Assembly (NCBI GenBank): GCA_028023455.1 | Contig: JAQFVV010006294.1 | Location: 4,724,116-4,788,115 of the forward strand | Origin: Epiperipatus broadwayi | Lineage: Eukaryota > Onychophora > Udeonychophora > Euonychophora > Peripatidae | DNA length: 64,000 nucleotides | Direction: 5' to 3' | Part shown: in pieces, positions 1 through 12,014 of the stretch | Numbering within the stretch: the stretch's first letter is position 1 | Layout: each line of letters starts with the position of its first letter | Position numbers and translations under genes: made by a program | Notes under the pieces: model-generated | Seen by the model: only the letters and a program-made list of their open reading frames with translations | The model's database searches: none | Told to the model about the DNA's origin: nothing

Positions 1-1052
1 TTAAAGGAAGAAGAAAGACTTTCCAGATAGTAAAAGAATCTAAAGCAAAAAACCTTAATGCTTTATATTGCTTTCCTTTGAATATTCAAATAAACATCAC
101 ATGATCTCCATTTCTTATGTTTTTTATTAACTGTTATTAAAACAGGCAAAACTCACTATAAGTATTGCCACTCAGTGCAAGCCAGAGTAATCAATGGATA
201 CCGGAAGACTTGCACATAAAATCCCCATCTAGTGCCTACTCATCCCATGTCCCTAGACTAGTTTCTGGCTTTGTCAGTGAGGAGCCTTAGATCTGAGAGC
301 ACTGCAGCCAGAAACTAGTCTGGGGATATTGGATGAGTATGCACTATATGGGGATTTTATGCACAAGCCTTCTAGCATCCATTGATTACTCTGTCTTGCA
401 CTGAGTGACAATACGTATAGTGAGTTTTTCTTGTTTGAATATTCAAATAAACAAGGAAACAAACAAAAAGAAATATTGAACTCAAAAAACAAAAGAGCGA
501 AAAACGAAATTTGAAACAGTTAAAAATGACATTTTTTATTCAGAAATGAACTAGAAGAATAAAACATTTAGAGTTTAAGTGGTTCACTGAACAAATTATA
601 TGGTGATTCACCCAGAATGAAATGGACAAAACTATTTCTAGAAAACTTGCATAAAAATTAATACTATTTTTTTATATCTGAGTATTATGTAAAGTTTCAG
701 AAATGAAAAGACTTAAATTTGTGTTATAATCTCCATCTTAAAAAATATTCAAGAAGGAAGTTTCTAAAGATGCTATTAATTTGTTTCATTTTTATTGTTA
801 TTTTTTGTTTATCATCATGCAAGTATAGAATAAAATACCTTTGTATTTCTTAAAATATATGAATTAGTTATACTTAATTAGAATATTGCTATAATACTTT
901 TTGTAATATATCTAATACTTGAGATTAAAAATACATAATTAAATGCCACAAACATGACTTATAGAAAGAAAATTCTCTATAATTCTGAGAACATGCTCTC
1001 CGATGTTTGACATTTGAAATGGGTGGTAGTAAAGGCAAATGAGTTTGTGTAT
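1..1052 (+). mobile_element. LTR retrotransposon A, 5' LTR (left part, runs off window)
   Basis: This stretch aligns by eye over its whole length, apart from an insertion at 92-437, with 12015-12716. Shared blocks include the segments around 77-96, 560-720 and 1015-1052. Two direct copies flank the gag remnant at 9373-11300, which is the arrangement expected of the LTRs of one element. Homology is already present at base 1, so the true LTR start lies outside the window. The match stops abruptly at 1052 and resumes at 8969, because element B is inserted here. Strand is taken from the gag orientation. The pairing is seen in the sequence; the LTR interpretation is inferred. Confidence 0.75.
92..437. 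mobile_element. Foldback non-autonomous element, family F1, inside LTR A
   Basis: An insertion of about 340 bp is absent from the matching LTR copy near 12072. It is bracketed by a perfect 20-bp direct repeat (77-96 and 434-453). Roughly 142-437 is an imperfect inverted repeat: the segment starting at 142 with AACAGGCAAAACTC returns in reverse complement up to 437, and the CTAGTTTCTGGCT block near 258-271 pairs with one near 308-321. Related copies are at 52925-53115 and, in part, 46440-46530. It carries no credible ORF. The 20-bp flank may be a long target duplication of the LINE/SINE kind, or partly element sequence. Confidence 0.75.
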
Positions 1053-3734
1053 TGAAACAGTCGACCTTAGTTCAAGGTCAAGTTTCACGCTTTTACCACT
1101 GTCCACGTGCCATCATGTTTTTTTTTGTAAAACATATATAGTAGCGTATATACGTAATTAAAAATATTAGGTAATTTTGTATTTTTTAAAAATTGTATTT
1201 TTATATTTTAATAGGTTATCATTTTTTTCATAACATAAAATGTAAATTCAAGATGACTGTCTGAAATAACTAAGGGGGTGGGGAGTTTGTCTTATGATTT
1301 TAAACCAGGAAATTGTAAATTAAAATTAAAAAAGTAAAAGTTAAAACAAAGCTAATGCATTTTAGTTAGCTATTTACATTGTTTTATTCAAATCCATTTC
1401 CAAGCAGGAAATTGATTTGAATTGATTTTAGACAGTTATCTTAAAACTGAATCTTTACTAACAATAGAGTAAAGATTCTCCTAAAATAGAGATCCATTAG
1501 AGGCAGGAAATCTATTTTAGAATAAATATTCTCTAAGGGGCCAAAAACTGATATAAATAAACCTACAAATTTTTTATGTTAGAGTTGGGTCAGTCATTGC
1601 TAGGGGACTTCACGTCCATTTGAAATTTGGGAGAACCAAATTGCCATCCACTGTCTTCAGCCAAGTTTTGCCGCAATGTAGCCCCAAAGAATGCCGCCTG
1701 CTGTAGCAGATTCACCAGTGCTTCTAAAGAACCTGAGGTAACCAGCCAAAAGACTCTATAACTGCCTTATCCACTTTTAACTGTAATTTAATTTGTAAGA
1801 TAATAAATTTCATTATATTTAATGTTTTTCTTAAAGCTTTGTTAACCGTTTATATCAATTCTTTGCTGCCTAAAGATAATGCAATCCAACTCACGCTTAT
1901 TATTATTTTTATGAGTTAGTGCAGTTATGATTTAAGTTTAATAATATTTTTATATTTTCATCCTTTATTTATAAATGTTACTAAAAACTTAATCTTACGA
2001 ACTTCTATTAAAAGGGAAGGGTGGGGAGTTAAAATGAGTTCTTATTAATTATTTTAAATACTTCGTAAGTTTGGGTTATATTTTAAATGAATATCTTTTA
2101 TCTAAATGTTTAGTCGTAAATATATACAAAACGTATAAATATTTTTGAAATCCAGGGTGGCTATTGGTGTCCGTTAGTGTTATAAATTTCTTATTGATCA
2201 TCATCGCCACTAAGTCTGGCGACTTAAATTTGTTTAATAAATTGCACTCTTATAGTTTTGCTTCTTATGTTTAAATATTGATTCAGAAAGTAGGGAGCAC
2301 TGCAAGCTTCATTAATATTAGTTAATTCATAATCAATGACTATATTACGTAGGTCATTACTACTCGCATGTTTTTGCGTAGTTGTTAAACCATTTAAGGT
2401 TTTTCTTTAATAGTTAAATTTATTAATTTTATATTATTATGATAGCGTTGCTAGCATATATCTAATTATTTATAAGCCATATATGGCTTCAATCTGATTG
2501 CCTGTACCTCATTCCAGGGAATCACGATCATTTCGCTAATCATTCTCTCCTCCAAGTATATATATTATATACTGCTTTGAATCGCCTGTACCTCACTCCA
2601 GGGATTCAAAGCTTCATCGTTCGTATCCTCATCATAAAGAAATCTACGTTTACTTCTAGATCATCCAGGTTAGAGTAGATGAAGCAATGTATAGTTTGCC
2701 GCAGTCCGGCCTATAGTATCTTCCTACCAACCCTCTTTTTCCTGTACCATCTCAGCAGAAAGCTGGCTGTACCATCATTATATAAAATTGGAGAATGAGC
2801 TTATCCTGGCCAAATGTGCCCTTTCCTCTCGTTGATGTTATTCTAGCACCACCATCTCTTACAGTTAGTTTCCAGCCTGTTTAGCAAAGTAAATCGTAAT
2901 AATATGCGATAATTAAATGTTCTGTTTTCTCTCTATTTGTTGGTGTTTAAACCCAACTTCTCATGAAGCTGCCCTCCCTCTTTACTGAAATAAACTTTTT
3001 CTGCAAATATTGAGTTTACGCTATATCCCATCATCAAATTTTGAAAATATAAAAGAAATAATGTCTTATACTGCCGATTAAAAATGTATCCGCATTGTAA
3101 TTATTATAAATGAAATATCGAAATAAAAACAATAAACTTATGTATTAAAAGAATCTAAATAAAACAATAAACTTATGTATTAAAATCTTTTAATTAGCGA
3201 AACTCGAATATACTTTATAAATGTATTTTATATGTAAAACGGCCACCAAATCACTCCACAAATTCGTCTCTTGTAACCGCCGCACTAACTTAATATTTGT
3301 CAATATAATCTTAATAATATTCTGTAATATATATATAATCAAAAGTTTTATAAGCGTTGAGTCAATTATATATATCTAAAATCATCATCAATTATGTTAA
3401 AATAAATATTTATATTTTAAACTTAATCCAGTTGTTCGAATCTTATTATTAATGTATACTTGTAACTTAATATCTTGGGGTTCACTAAATCTCTCATCAT
3501 CATCATCACCAGTTGAGTCTCTTGTAAAAGGTTGTAGCACCGGGCCGGGATGTAATAAATTTATGTGGTATCACCATAGTTGTTGTTCATAATGTTATAG
3601 ATTTGGGGAATGGGCAAATAGGTTAGAATTCATGATTGCTCCTGACCTGTGTATCTCACGCATGATTGGATTCGAGATACTTTTGCCTGGATTCTAAATC
3701 TTTGTTGGATGGGCATACATTTTTGACCGGTACA
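1053..3734 (+). mobile_element. Gypsy-like element B, candidate 5' LTR
   Basis: The segment starts with TGAAACAG where LTR A is broken and ends with GGTACA just before the reverse transcriptase reading frame. Its last 250 bases or so (3485-3738) are clearly repeated at 8735-8972, including a conserved stretch around TCGCGCATGAT. The remaining 2.4 kb shows only weak, interrupted resemblance to 6300-8730, so the long-LTR reading is tentative. GTAT flanks it on both sides (1049-1052 and 3735-3738), so a solo LTR is an alternative reading. No coding capacity was seen. Confidence 0.5.
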
Positions 3735-3738
3735 GTAT

Positions 3739-4767
3739 ACCGCATTTCGGTATGGAGGACATACCCATGTGTTTAAGCGAGTCCCCTTTGGACTCATTAA
3801 TAGTGGGGCAGGACAGATGCGATGTTTAAAACAAGTCCTATCCAAAGAGGTACAGAAAAATATGGTATGCTATGTGGATGATATAGTAATTGCCTCAAAA
3901 AACATCACTGAACATTTAAAATGCCTTGAACAATTCTTCCGTGAATGTGCCCAAGAGAACATAACTATTAACTTGGAAAAGAGTAATTTTGCGGTAAAAG
4001 AAATTACATTTCTTGGGCATGTTGTTACTGAATATGGGGTCAAAGTCCACCCTGAGAAAGTAAAAGCCATCGCGCACTTCCCCAAACCAAAAACTCAGAA
4101 ACAAGTCCGATCTTTCCTGGGGCTGTGTAACTTCTATCATCGGTTTTACCCAAATTTCGCTCATGAGAGGAGGAAAGCTGATAGAGTTACTAAAGAAAGA
4201 TCATAAATGGGAATGGACCGAAGCACATGACAAGGATTTCGAGAACGTAAAAAAAATTTCCTTCAAGCTGTAATGTTGATTCACCCTGATTTTACAAGGA
4301 CCTTTTATGTCCAGACTGATAGTAGCAAGCAGGGATTGGGGGCTGTGTTATTTCAAATTAATGAAGAAGGAAAGCATCAGGTGCTCTATTTTTGTAGCCG
4401 CTCTTTAAAGGGAGCCAAAATACACTATACCACCAAGGAACAAGAAACCCTAGCAATCGTTTGGGCCTGCCATAAATTTTGGCAATTTCTCCTGGGGTCT
4501 GACGTGGTCATAGTAACCGATCACAAATGTTTGGAATTCTTAAATAAGAGTTTCCTTAATAATGATCGGTTAATCCAGTGGAGTCTGGCCCTCCAACAGT
4601 TCCAATACAAAGTGGCTTACTGCCCAGGATGTGAGAACTTTGTGGCCGATATCCTAAGCCGCCATCCTGTACTTGCCAGTATCCAAAATCCCCAGCTAAA
4701 TGACCAGACCCTTAGAATCATGGCCTCAACCACAAAGACCCCTATGGAAAATGATTTGACAAATGTA
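3739..4767 (+). pseudogene. pol: Ty3/gypsy pol remnant of element B: reverse transcriptase and RNase H
   Basis: Reverse transcriptase of an LTR retrotransposon would copy element RNA to DNA inside virus-like particles. The open frame begins at 3739, directly after the LTR-like end. It shows VPFGLINS, the catalytic YVDD box (YVDDIVIAS, near 3868), FLGHVV and FLGLCNFYHRF in the order typical of Ty3/gypsy. The frame is lost near 4160 and again in an A-run near 4255. RNase H then continues from 4273 with TDSSKQGLGAVL, TTKEQETLA, VTDHK and ILSRHP, carrying the usual D, E and D positions. Gag, protease and the N-terminal part of RT are missing upstream. It is a dead copy, inferred from the two frameshifts and the missing 5' half. 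Confidence 0.93.
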
Positions 4768-5930
4768 TGATATTGGCAAGATGATCAATATGCTAACATT
4801 ATTTCCAACCTGGAAACCAATCACTTAATGTGTACAAACAAAAGAAATGCACAGCGATACTCCCAATTCCGCTTAAAAGATGGGATCCTGCAATGTAAAA
4901 CAAAAAACATTGAGAACCCATAAAAAATCATGATGCCAAATAAGATTAGGATGCAACTGATTGAACATGTCCACAAAACCTTGGGGACATTATGGGCCAC
5001 AAACAACTGAGGAAGCCTTGAGATGCCAATTTTACTGGACAGGTATGTACACACAGATCCTGACAGTGTTATGGAAATGTGCCACGTGTGGCCGGACTGT
5101 TTCCGAACAAGTCTTATGCTGGAACTATGAAACCCATAACTGCATCAAGGCCCAATGAGTTAATTGCAATCGACCACTATGGCCTGTTGCCCAAATTTAG
5201 AAATTTCCAATATTTACTCATGACCTACGATGTTTTTTTCCAAATATGTACGAGCGTATCCTGTTCGGGCTGCAGACTCAAGGAATACGATTCAGACCCT
5301 CCAAGATAAACAATTCCGTTTGAGGTGGGAAAACCTAATTCTATTCTATCAGATCATGGTTCTGCCTTCACCTCTAAGGAATGGAAAAACTGGCTTGTGA
5401 AGTGACAACTCGCTCATCGGTTGACATCGATTAGGAATCCCCAATCTAACCCATGCGAAAGAGTCATGAGAGAAATCAATTGTCTCTTTCATACTTACAT
5501 AACCCCAGACATAGTTAACTGTATAAATCAGACAATAAATGAGTCTACCGTTTTTATGCCCAAACACTTTCATTATGGGAAGCCATGTCGTAACTTATTT
5601 CCAAACCTGGTGCCACTTCATGAAATAGTGATTGACCCTATTCATGACCAAGAAGCTGCTAGAAGACGGTTGGTCCAGGCAGCCAAAAATCACATAAAGA
5701 GGGGATGGATACAATGTCACCAATTTCAGGAAGGGGATCAAGTATGGTTAAGATCCCCCAAGACTAGAAGTGTAGTAAAAAAGGAATTTAAAAAAAATTT
5801 TCCCTTGTATAGTGGACCATACCTCATGCGGAGATGTCATGAAAATGCTTTTCTATTGGAAGGAGAAAATGGGTTTAATGGCATCTATAATGCATGACAA
5901 CTAAAACCATACACACCACCCAATCCTCAT
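4768..5930 (+). pseudogene. Ty3/gypsy integrase remnant of element B
   Basis: Integrase would insert the element cDNA into chromosomes. The zinc-binding HHCC region is visible at 4960-5095 (HVHKTLGHYG, then CATC), broken by a frameshift between two overlapping frames. The catalytic core has the first D in AIDHYG (codon 5172), the second in SDHGSAF (codon 5352) and the E in NPCERVMRE (codon 5457), all in correct order. The C-terminal part shows GDQVWLR, YSGPYLMRR and YNA-stop-QLKPY, where a TGA at 5895 replaces what is normally a sense codon in this family. Other stops and shifts lie at 5155-5420. The three catalytic positions survive in separate frames, so no functional protein is made. Confidence 0.9.
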
Positions 5931-6300
5931 ACCAAATATTTCCATTAATGAAGACAACAACAATAAGGTGCAATAAAAATATAAAAAGGAATGAAAGATT
6001 CTTTCTACTCCATACTAGAAACTTGATTCAAATAAGAAGGCAGTTTTTTTTGTTTGTCAACAAGGAGTCATGTTTTCATGCTCATTTAATAAGGTTGTTT
6101 TTTTCACCAACATTATATTAGATTCCAACCAACATAATTTTTTTTATTGATTTTTTTTATCACTTTAAGTGAAGAAGAATGAAGCAGTCAATGTCTAATC
6201 ACCATCAAGCTTCATGCTTCACCATCTACACTAATCTCCTGTGGGATGTGCAATTCAGACCTCATCATAAATATATGCCATTCACCCACACACTGTATGC
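5931..6300 (+). other. Post-integrase non-coding region of element B
   Basis: AT-rich DNA follows the integrase frame. I see no env-like ORF. Short AT microsatellite tracts start near 6369. Where this ends and the 3' LTR begins cannot be fixed by eye. Confidence 0.35.
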
Positions 6301-8968
6301 ATAATGATTAGAGAAATTAGTAAAAATTAATTATGGTTAGTAACGTAAAACAGTAGTGTGCATGATGCATATATATATATATATATATATATGAATGAAG
6401 CAATAATTTTATTAATATTTATTGCTGAAAAATTAAATGTTTTCTTTGTATAATTGTAAATCTTTTATATGTGTGTGTATTTAAAGCATTGGAATGTAAA
6501 AACAACATAAAATGGGGAGGGCTCAAAATACCAAAATTATCCTTATCGATAATCAGATTTTCGTTAATTAAAATTATAAATCTTAAAATTCTTTTGTTAG
6601 TTTGTTTGCAAAGCTTTAAAAATCTATCAAATGGTATTTCGACATTATCTGTTTTAAAAATATTTTACTAATTAAAGGTTTTTTTAAGAGATTACAGAGA
6701 TAGCTGTGGGCAACTGAGATTGCATTTTTGGCAGGGAAAAATGTAACTTTTTAGACCATGAAATAAGAGACAGTGGAGTTTAGTTTTTTTTCAGTCAGTT
6801 TAGTTTCGAAGTGTTTCAGGACCTAAAAAAAATCTTTTAAGAAGTCCACTGAGGTTTGGTGCTATGAATTGTGAGTAGAAAAGAAATACCTTTCTCTCTT
6901 TCTCTCAGAGAACTGTCTACCCTAATGCCATCAAGTTTCCATCCATTTGACTGGCCAGTGCAGGATGACTGTATAATTGCCAACCTGATTGCCTGCTGTT
7001 CATAGGTGACCACTTTGTGTAGAGCTGTCTTAATAAGTAATCCTTTTGTAATATGTAATTCAACCTTTATATTTTCATTCATATATTCATTTATGAGTTT
7101 TTATTAATTATTCTCTGAGACTCTCTCTCTCTCTCTCCCCCCCCGTAGCAATTTTTAACTTACCTTTCACGCTTAATATGTGTTATATAACTTTGTGCGG
7201 TTCCATTAATATTTAACTTGTTTTGTTTAATATATATATCTATAATTGATTTTCTTTAATATGCCAACAACCAAACTTGCGAGTTTTTAAAAAGGGGGGA
7301 GGGAATAATTGTTTAATTTGGAAAGAAGCGGGAGCTTCATTTAAAATCTGTCGATAAAGTTTCGTTTATTTAAAATTAAAATCGCTCGCTAGGTTGGTTT
7401 TATATTTACTTCTGTTATTCACGTTTTTTTTTCTAAAATATTTTATTGTGGGTGCCTCTTTTACTTTGTTAATTGAATCAAAAGATCGTGAACCTTAATG
7501 TATTTCACCCGTCCTTATTGTCGCCTGTAAGGCTAATTCTATCAGTTAATACATATATGGGAATCGAAATTAAATATAAAATTTTGTTAGTTTAATGTCG
7601 TAGTTAAAGAGTTATTTCCAGAATGATTCTTTATTTAAGTATATTATTGCTCAGGAGTCAAACCATTTCAGGCTGTCAAATAAAGAAAGTATGTTAAGTT
7701 TCCTGTACAGGTATAATGCTGCTGGCTGATCTTTCTTTTCTCTTATGGTGCTTCCACACTTCGATTCCTCTATTGTGCTAGTTCTCAAAATTGTAATCGG
7801 GAATACCTTCCCTGTGGAACGTGAGGTTTATAGGGTTTTGATTGTGCTGCAGAAGTTCCATATAGCTGTCTGGGCCTCAAACCAAACCTCCCCATCGATA
7901 CCGTATTGTCAAAAAAGGGCGAATGTATCACCCCTTTTCAGTATAAAATGTCTTAAAAGGATAAAAAATTCAAAGTACCATAAGATTCATATTTCTCTAG
8001 AGCATGCCAGCATCGTTAGTGTTTTAATTAATAGATTTATGCCTGTTTGACCTTTTATTAGGTGTTGGAAAAATAATGATTCATTCTTGAAATGTGCTAA
8101 ATGTCAATTAATTATTATGTTTATTTTGAGAGTGCTTTCTTTGAAAATATTAATCGATTCCCATAGATGTAAACAAATTTCTATTAATTATTATATAACG
8201 TAGTCTTGTTAATGTAGTGCGTTGTTTGGTTCTTATTTATAAAAGACGTTTCTTCCAAACAATGCCAATAAAAGTACACAAAATGGTTTTCATAAGATAG
8301 AAACTTATTATAATTGGATATTTTGCCTGTTTATCAAATAAACCATTTAGCACTAAACATGTCATGACCTTTTTATATTCATCTTTCGGCATCCACAACG
8401 TCCATTTAGTAAAATATTATTAAATTGGTATATTAACTCCACACAAGCTGTAACACAATCCATAAAAATGATATTCGTTAAATAATTATAGTAAATGCGA
8501 TTTTATAAAAACAAATCCCAAGTTTGTAAATAGACAATGTCATCCCAAGCGTGAAACATTTTGTAACATATATAGGCGTTTTTCAATATTTTATTAAATA
8601 TATAATTTCATGTAAATCCTGGTTTGTTTTGAATTATTTTCTAATGAATATTTAGGATTATTTTCTTTGGCTAATAACTTAGCATTAATGAATAACTATA
8701 ATAAATGTAATGACTGGGATACTCTAATCTTGATTATCATCATCAGTCTGATCTTATGCTCTACCGCTTTGCTTCTGGGTCCAGAATTAAAATAATTTTA
8801 CTGTAGCATCAGGATTGTTGTTCATTGGCTCTGAGATTCGAAGAATAGGCCAATAAGTTAAAATTCAGGATTGCTCCAGACCTGTGGATCTCGCGCATGA
8901 TCGGATTCGAGGTACTTTGGCTTAGGATTTGAATCGTGTTAAGTGAGCATACTGTTTTGACTGGTACA
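6300..8968 (+). mobile_element. Element B, candidate 3' LTR (left edge uncertain)
   Basis: The last part (8735-8968) matches the end of the candidate 5' LTR and stops at CTGGTACA. It is followed by ATAT, and then LTR A sequence resumes. Weaker similarity to 1600-2000 is visible around 6930-7010 (TGCCTGCTGT block) and 7165-7225 (TCACGCTTA block), which suggests two old, long LTRs. A CT-microsatellite (about 7117-7135, followed by a C-run) and AT-tracts (6369-6391) lie inside. The short ORFs in this stretch have no recognisable domains. Confidence 0.45.
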
Positions 8969-9067
8969 ATATGAAGTGAACCTTAGTTAATCAAGTATTC
9001 ATTTTAGCTCATTCTGTTTTATCCATTTCCCTGTATTTAATTACCATTATATAAATTAGTGCAGACA
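8969..9067 (+). mobile_element. LTR retrotransposon A, 5' LTR (right part)
   Basis: From 8973 the sequence matches 12717-12800 (TTAGTTAATCAA, then a TCATTCTGTTTTATC block), continuing the LTR A copy that stops at 1052. The right end is placed at ...GCAGACA (9061-9067) because an LTR normally ends in CA. That placement is inference. Confidence 0.65.
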
Positions 9068-9372
9068 ATATATGGACTTGAATATCCTATTTACATAAAA
9101 AAGAAAATAAGATGAATGGGGGTTATACATATATGTGTATAAAATAGAGAAGAGAAATTTTTTTTGTTTGGAAAAAAATAAAAACTGAAAGGTAAGATTA
9201 AGGTTGAAAGAAGGAAGATCTGGATAATATTGTATTAAGGTGAGAACTGATGATGCTATTAATTTATAAAAATATAGAGACTAAAGAGTAATGAATTGAA
9301 AAAAGTATTAAATATTTATATAGAAACTAATGTTAACATGGTTCAAGAAAATACAGTGAGCAACAAATAAAT
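9068..9372 (+). other. Leader of element A between 5' LTR and gag
   Basis: Purine-rich, AT-rich untranslated DNA sits between the LTR end and the first gag ATG. A TGG trinucleotide near 9072 could mark a primer-binding site, but no tRNA match can be claimed by eye. Confidence 0.35.
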
Positions 9373-11300
9373 ATGGATTCACCTAATATTGTAGAAATAC
9401 AACCAATGGAGGCTGGACTTGTAATAGATGATGTGCAAATGCCAGGACAGCAAAATCCAGTTGCACTTATGTTAGAAATGTTATTAGTATGAATTGAAGC
9501 AATGGATCAGAACAAAGAAATGCCAGAAGCATTGAAAAAAGAAAATGATAGAAGAGATAAAGCAGTGAAAAAAGAAATGCTCAAAAAATGGAAGCAAAAA
9601 TGAAACAAAATCAAGAAAAAATGCAGACAGAAATCAAAGAAATGTATAATAAAATGGAACAAAATCATGAATGAATAAAAGAAATGTATATTCAATATAC
9701 AATAGAAATGAAACAAAATCCAAAACAAATAAAAGAAATGTACATTCAAATTAAAAAGAAAATGAAAGAAAAATTTCAGGGCACAGAAAATAATATAACC
9801 ACTCTGAAGAAAGAGTTGAAAAACCAAACAAATGAACAAGTTCAGGAAAAGATGGAGTCCATAGAGAAAACATTGTAGCATGGTTCATGAAGTTGTTAAA
9901 ACCTATAAAGATCATGTACAAGAAACAGTTTTAAACTTGGGAGGAAGATTACAAAATGAAGGATGAAGAAAAGATAAAGATGCTTCAAATGGAGGATTCT
10001 TCATTAAAAGAAAGTGTCACTATTAATGACATGAAAGCCGATTATGATAAACTGAATAAAAACTGTAGAATAATACAAAGAGGAAAGTAAAGATAACATA
10101 ATGGATATGATAGTTAAAGAAAAGCAAGAAGATACATTAGTTAAAGGCTAACATGAATCTTGCAAAATATTAAATGTATCAATCAATTTTTGAAAATAGA
10201 AACATTTAGAGGTGATGCAGGAGATACACCAACTGAGCATCTAGAATCTAGATAGTCTAGAAAGCTATTTTGAGCTAAATCCATTGATTAAAAAAGAGCA
10301 AGCAGCCATTACATATAACAATTTAAATGGATTGGCTAAGGAGTTGCGGAATTAGTTGATAAGCAAACCAACTACTTATCTGAAATATAAAAGCTATTTC
10401 TAAGCAACTTTTGTTTGGACGAGAAAGAATCTATAAAGTACTAGATCATGCAAGAGAAATTTCAGATAAAAGGGTGTGAAACATATGCATAATTCTTCAG
10501 AAGACACCGTCTGCATGTGGAATGATTGAAAGTCAAATAATAATGATAAAGCACAACTTACCTTTCAGGATTGAACAGATTGTTATTAGTACTGGCAGAA
10601 ATACTATTGAAGAGGTGTGAATTTCTTGAAAGCCATAGATATGAGTTACCATAATCAGAATGAAGAAAGCAAGCTTCCTGTGGTAGCCTAACCATTGTTT
10701 AAGAAAGATGAAGCTCTATTGGTAGTATGAAGGTTGATTGTAATCCAAGATATTAACCTTATAAATATCAGCTGAGAAATCAAAGAAACTATGATAATAA
10801 TAGAAGAACCAGAGTAGTACACTGTCCCAGGAATCAATCTAGTTTGTGAATAAACTCCTAGAAAGCAATCACCACCTTTATGTTGCAGGTGCCATTGAGA
10901 TACCTACCAAAAATGGAAAGCAAGCAATAAGAGGTACACTCAGAAAAAAAGGGGAATCCACATCAGTGAAAAGCAGTTAACAATGTTCAAGATGAAGGAA
11001 AAACAGAAGTAAAATATAAGAGGCTCCAACTCCATCTTCACTTTGAGCATATTTTGGAAGATATGAAAGCTGATATTAAATAAAAATAAAGGATGTCTTT
11101 CTCCCTGTTGACATTGGATTAGTTAAAAGAATTAATGATTTTGGACAATAAAAAATATATATACAACATTTTTTTTAAAATAATGAAATGCAAAATCCAA
11201 ATATGATTAATCTCAAAAAGATTTGAACTTAGCAAACTATGCAAGATAGACAAATGTATATTAATTAATGGTATACAATTACCAGCTTATGATTAAAGCA
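9373..11300 (+). pseudogene. gag: Gag-protease remnant of LTR retrotransposon A
   Basis: Gag would form the particle core. A start at 9373 gives a short frame (MDSPNIVEIQ...) with a stop at 9490. A Lys/Glu/Gln-rich segment at 9540-9880 looks like a coiled coil. A capsid-like piece follows at 10190-10360 (KIETFRGDAGDTPTE, then ITYNNLNGLAKEL). A zinc-knuckle relic begins at 10881 as CCRCH with a stop and a Tyr where His is expected. Retropepsin-like traces are VDIG at 11107-11118 and KCILINGIQLPAYD at 11252-11293. Reading frames change many times. Reverse transcriptase and integrase are absent before the 3' LTR. The gag identity rests on domain order and short motifs; the protease is the weakest part. 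Confidence 0.72.
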
Positions 11301-12014
11301 AGAATGCTTTTTATTTTAAAACTTTACTTGACAAGAATGTGTCAAGAAAATAATTATATAAAAAAACTAACAGAATTGTGATTTAAAAAGAGAAATGGAA
11401 GATTTCACAGTCCCATGTCTCCTCTTGATAAGGAGATATGTAACTATTAAATTGGCAATGCTAAATTTATGTAGTGATACTTTTGGTACTCATATACACA
11501 CATATACATACAATTAGGATTAAAATAAAGGAATGAAATATACATGAGTTGATATATTCATTTAGTTACTTTCCCCTTTGTTTCAAACAAATAGTCTTTA
11601 TAAATTCACTGTGGAGATTATATCTAAAAGTTTATAAATAAAGAAAAGTGTTTTTTATTTAAAAGAGGTCAAACAGATAGAAATGATTTTTTTTCTCTCA
11701 CTCTTGCTAAAAGTTGAGGAGAAATAAAATGAATTATCTATCAAATTAAAACAATACAAGAACTAAATTTATAACTACTTCAATTTATTAAGTGATAAAA
11801 ATACTTTTGATATTTGGATTTTTATGTAATATGAAGTGCTAGATAAAAGCAAATAGCTCATTAGTTCTTATCCTAGTGCAATGCCCAATATCTTCTTTTC
11901 AACCAGTAAAAACTTCTAGAGATAAATGCAACTCAATAGAAGAATGGCCAAGAAGAAATAAAATACTAACTCTATACGTAATTGCATTTAATGTTATGTT
12001 TAATGATACTTAAA
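11301..12014 (+). other. Unassigned region between gag-protease remnant and 3' LTR A
   Basis: AT-rich, no ORF. It probably contains the rest of the deleted pol junction and the true start of the 3' LTR, which cannot be located because the partner LTR runs off the window. Confidence 0.3.

Noticed and set aside
274-492. 72-residue minus-strand ORF
   Set aside because: Lies in the foldback insertion and LTR A; no domain, explained by repeat sequence.
3739-5930. Active retrotransposon pol gene
   Set aside because: At least two frameshifts in RT/RNase H, more in integrase, and no gag or protease upstream.
7745-8050. 101-residue plus-strand ORF
   Set aside because: Inside the candidate 3' LTR of element B; composition unlike the pol region and no recognisable motif.
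9507-9881. 124-residue Phe/Leu-rich minus-strand ORF
   Set aside because: Antisense of the Lys/Glu/Gln-rich gag segment; hydrophobicity is a mirror of that codon bias.
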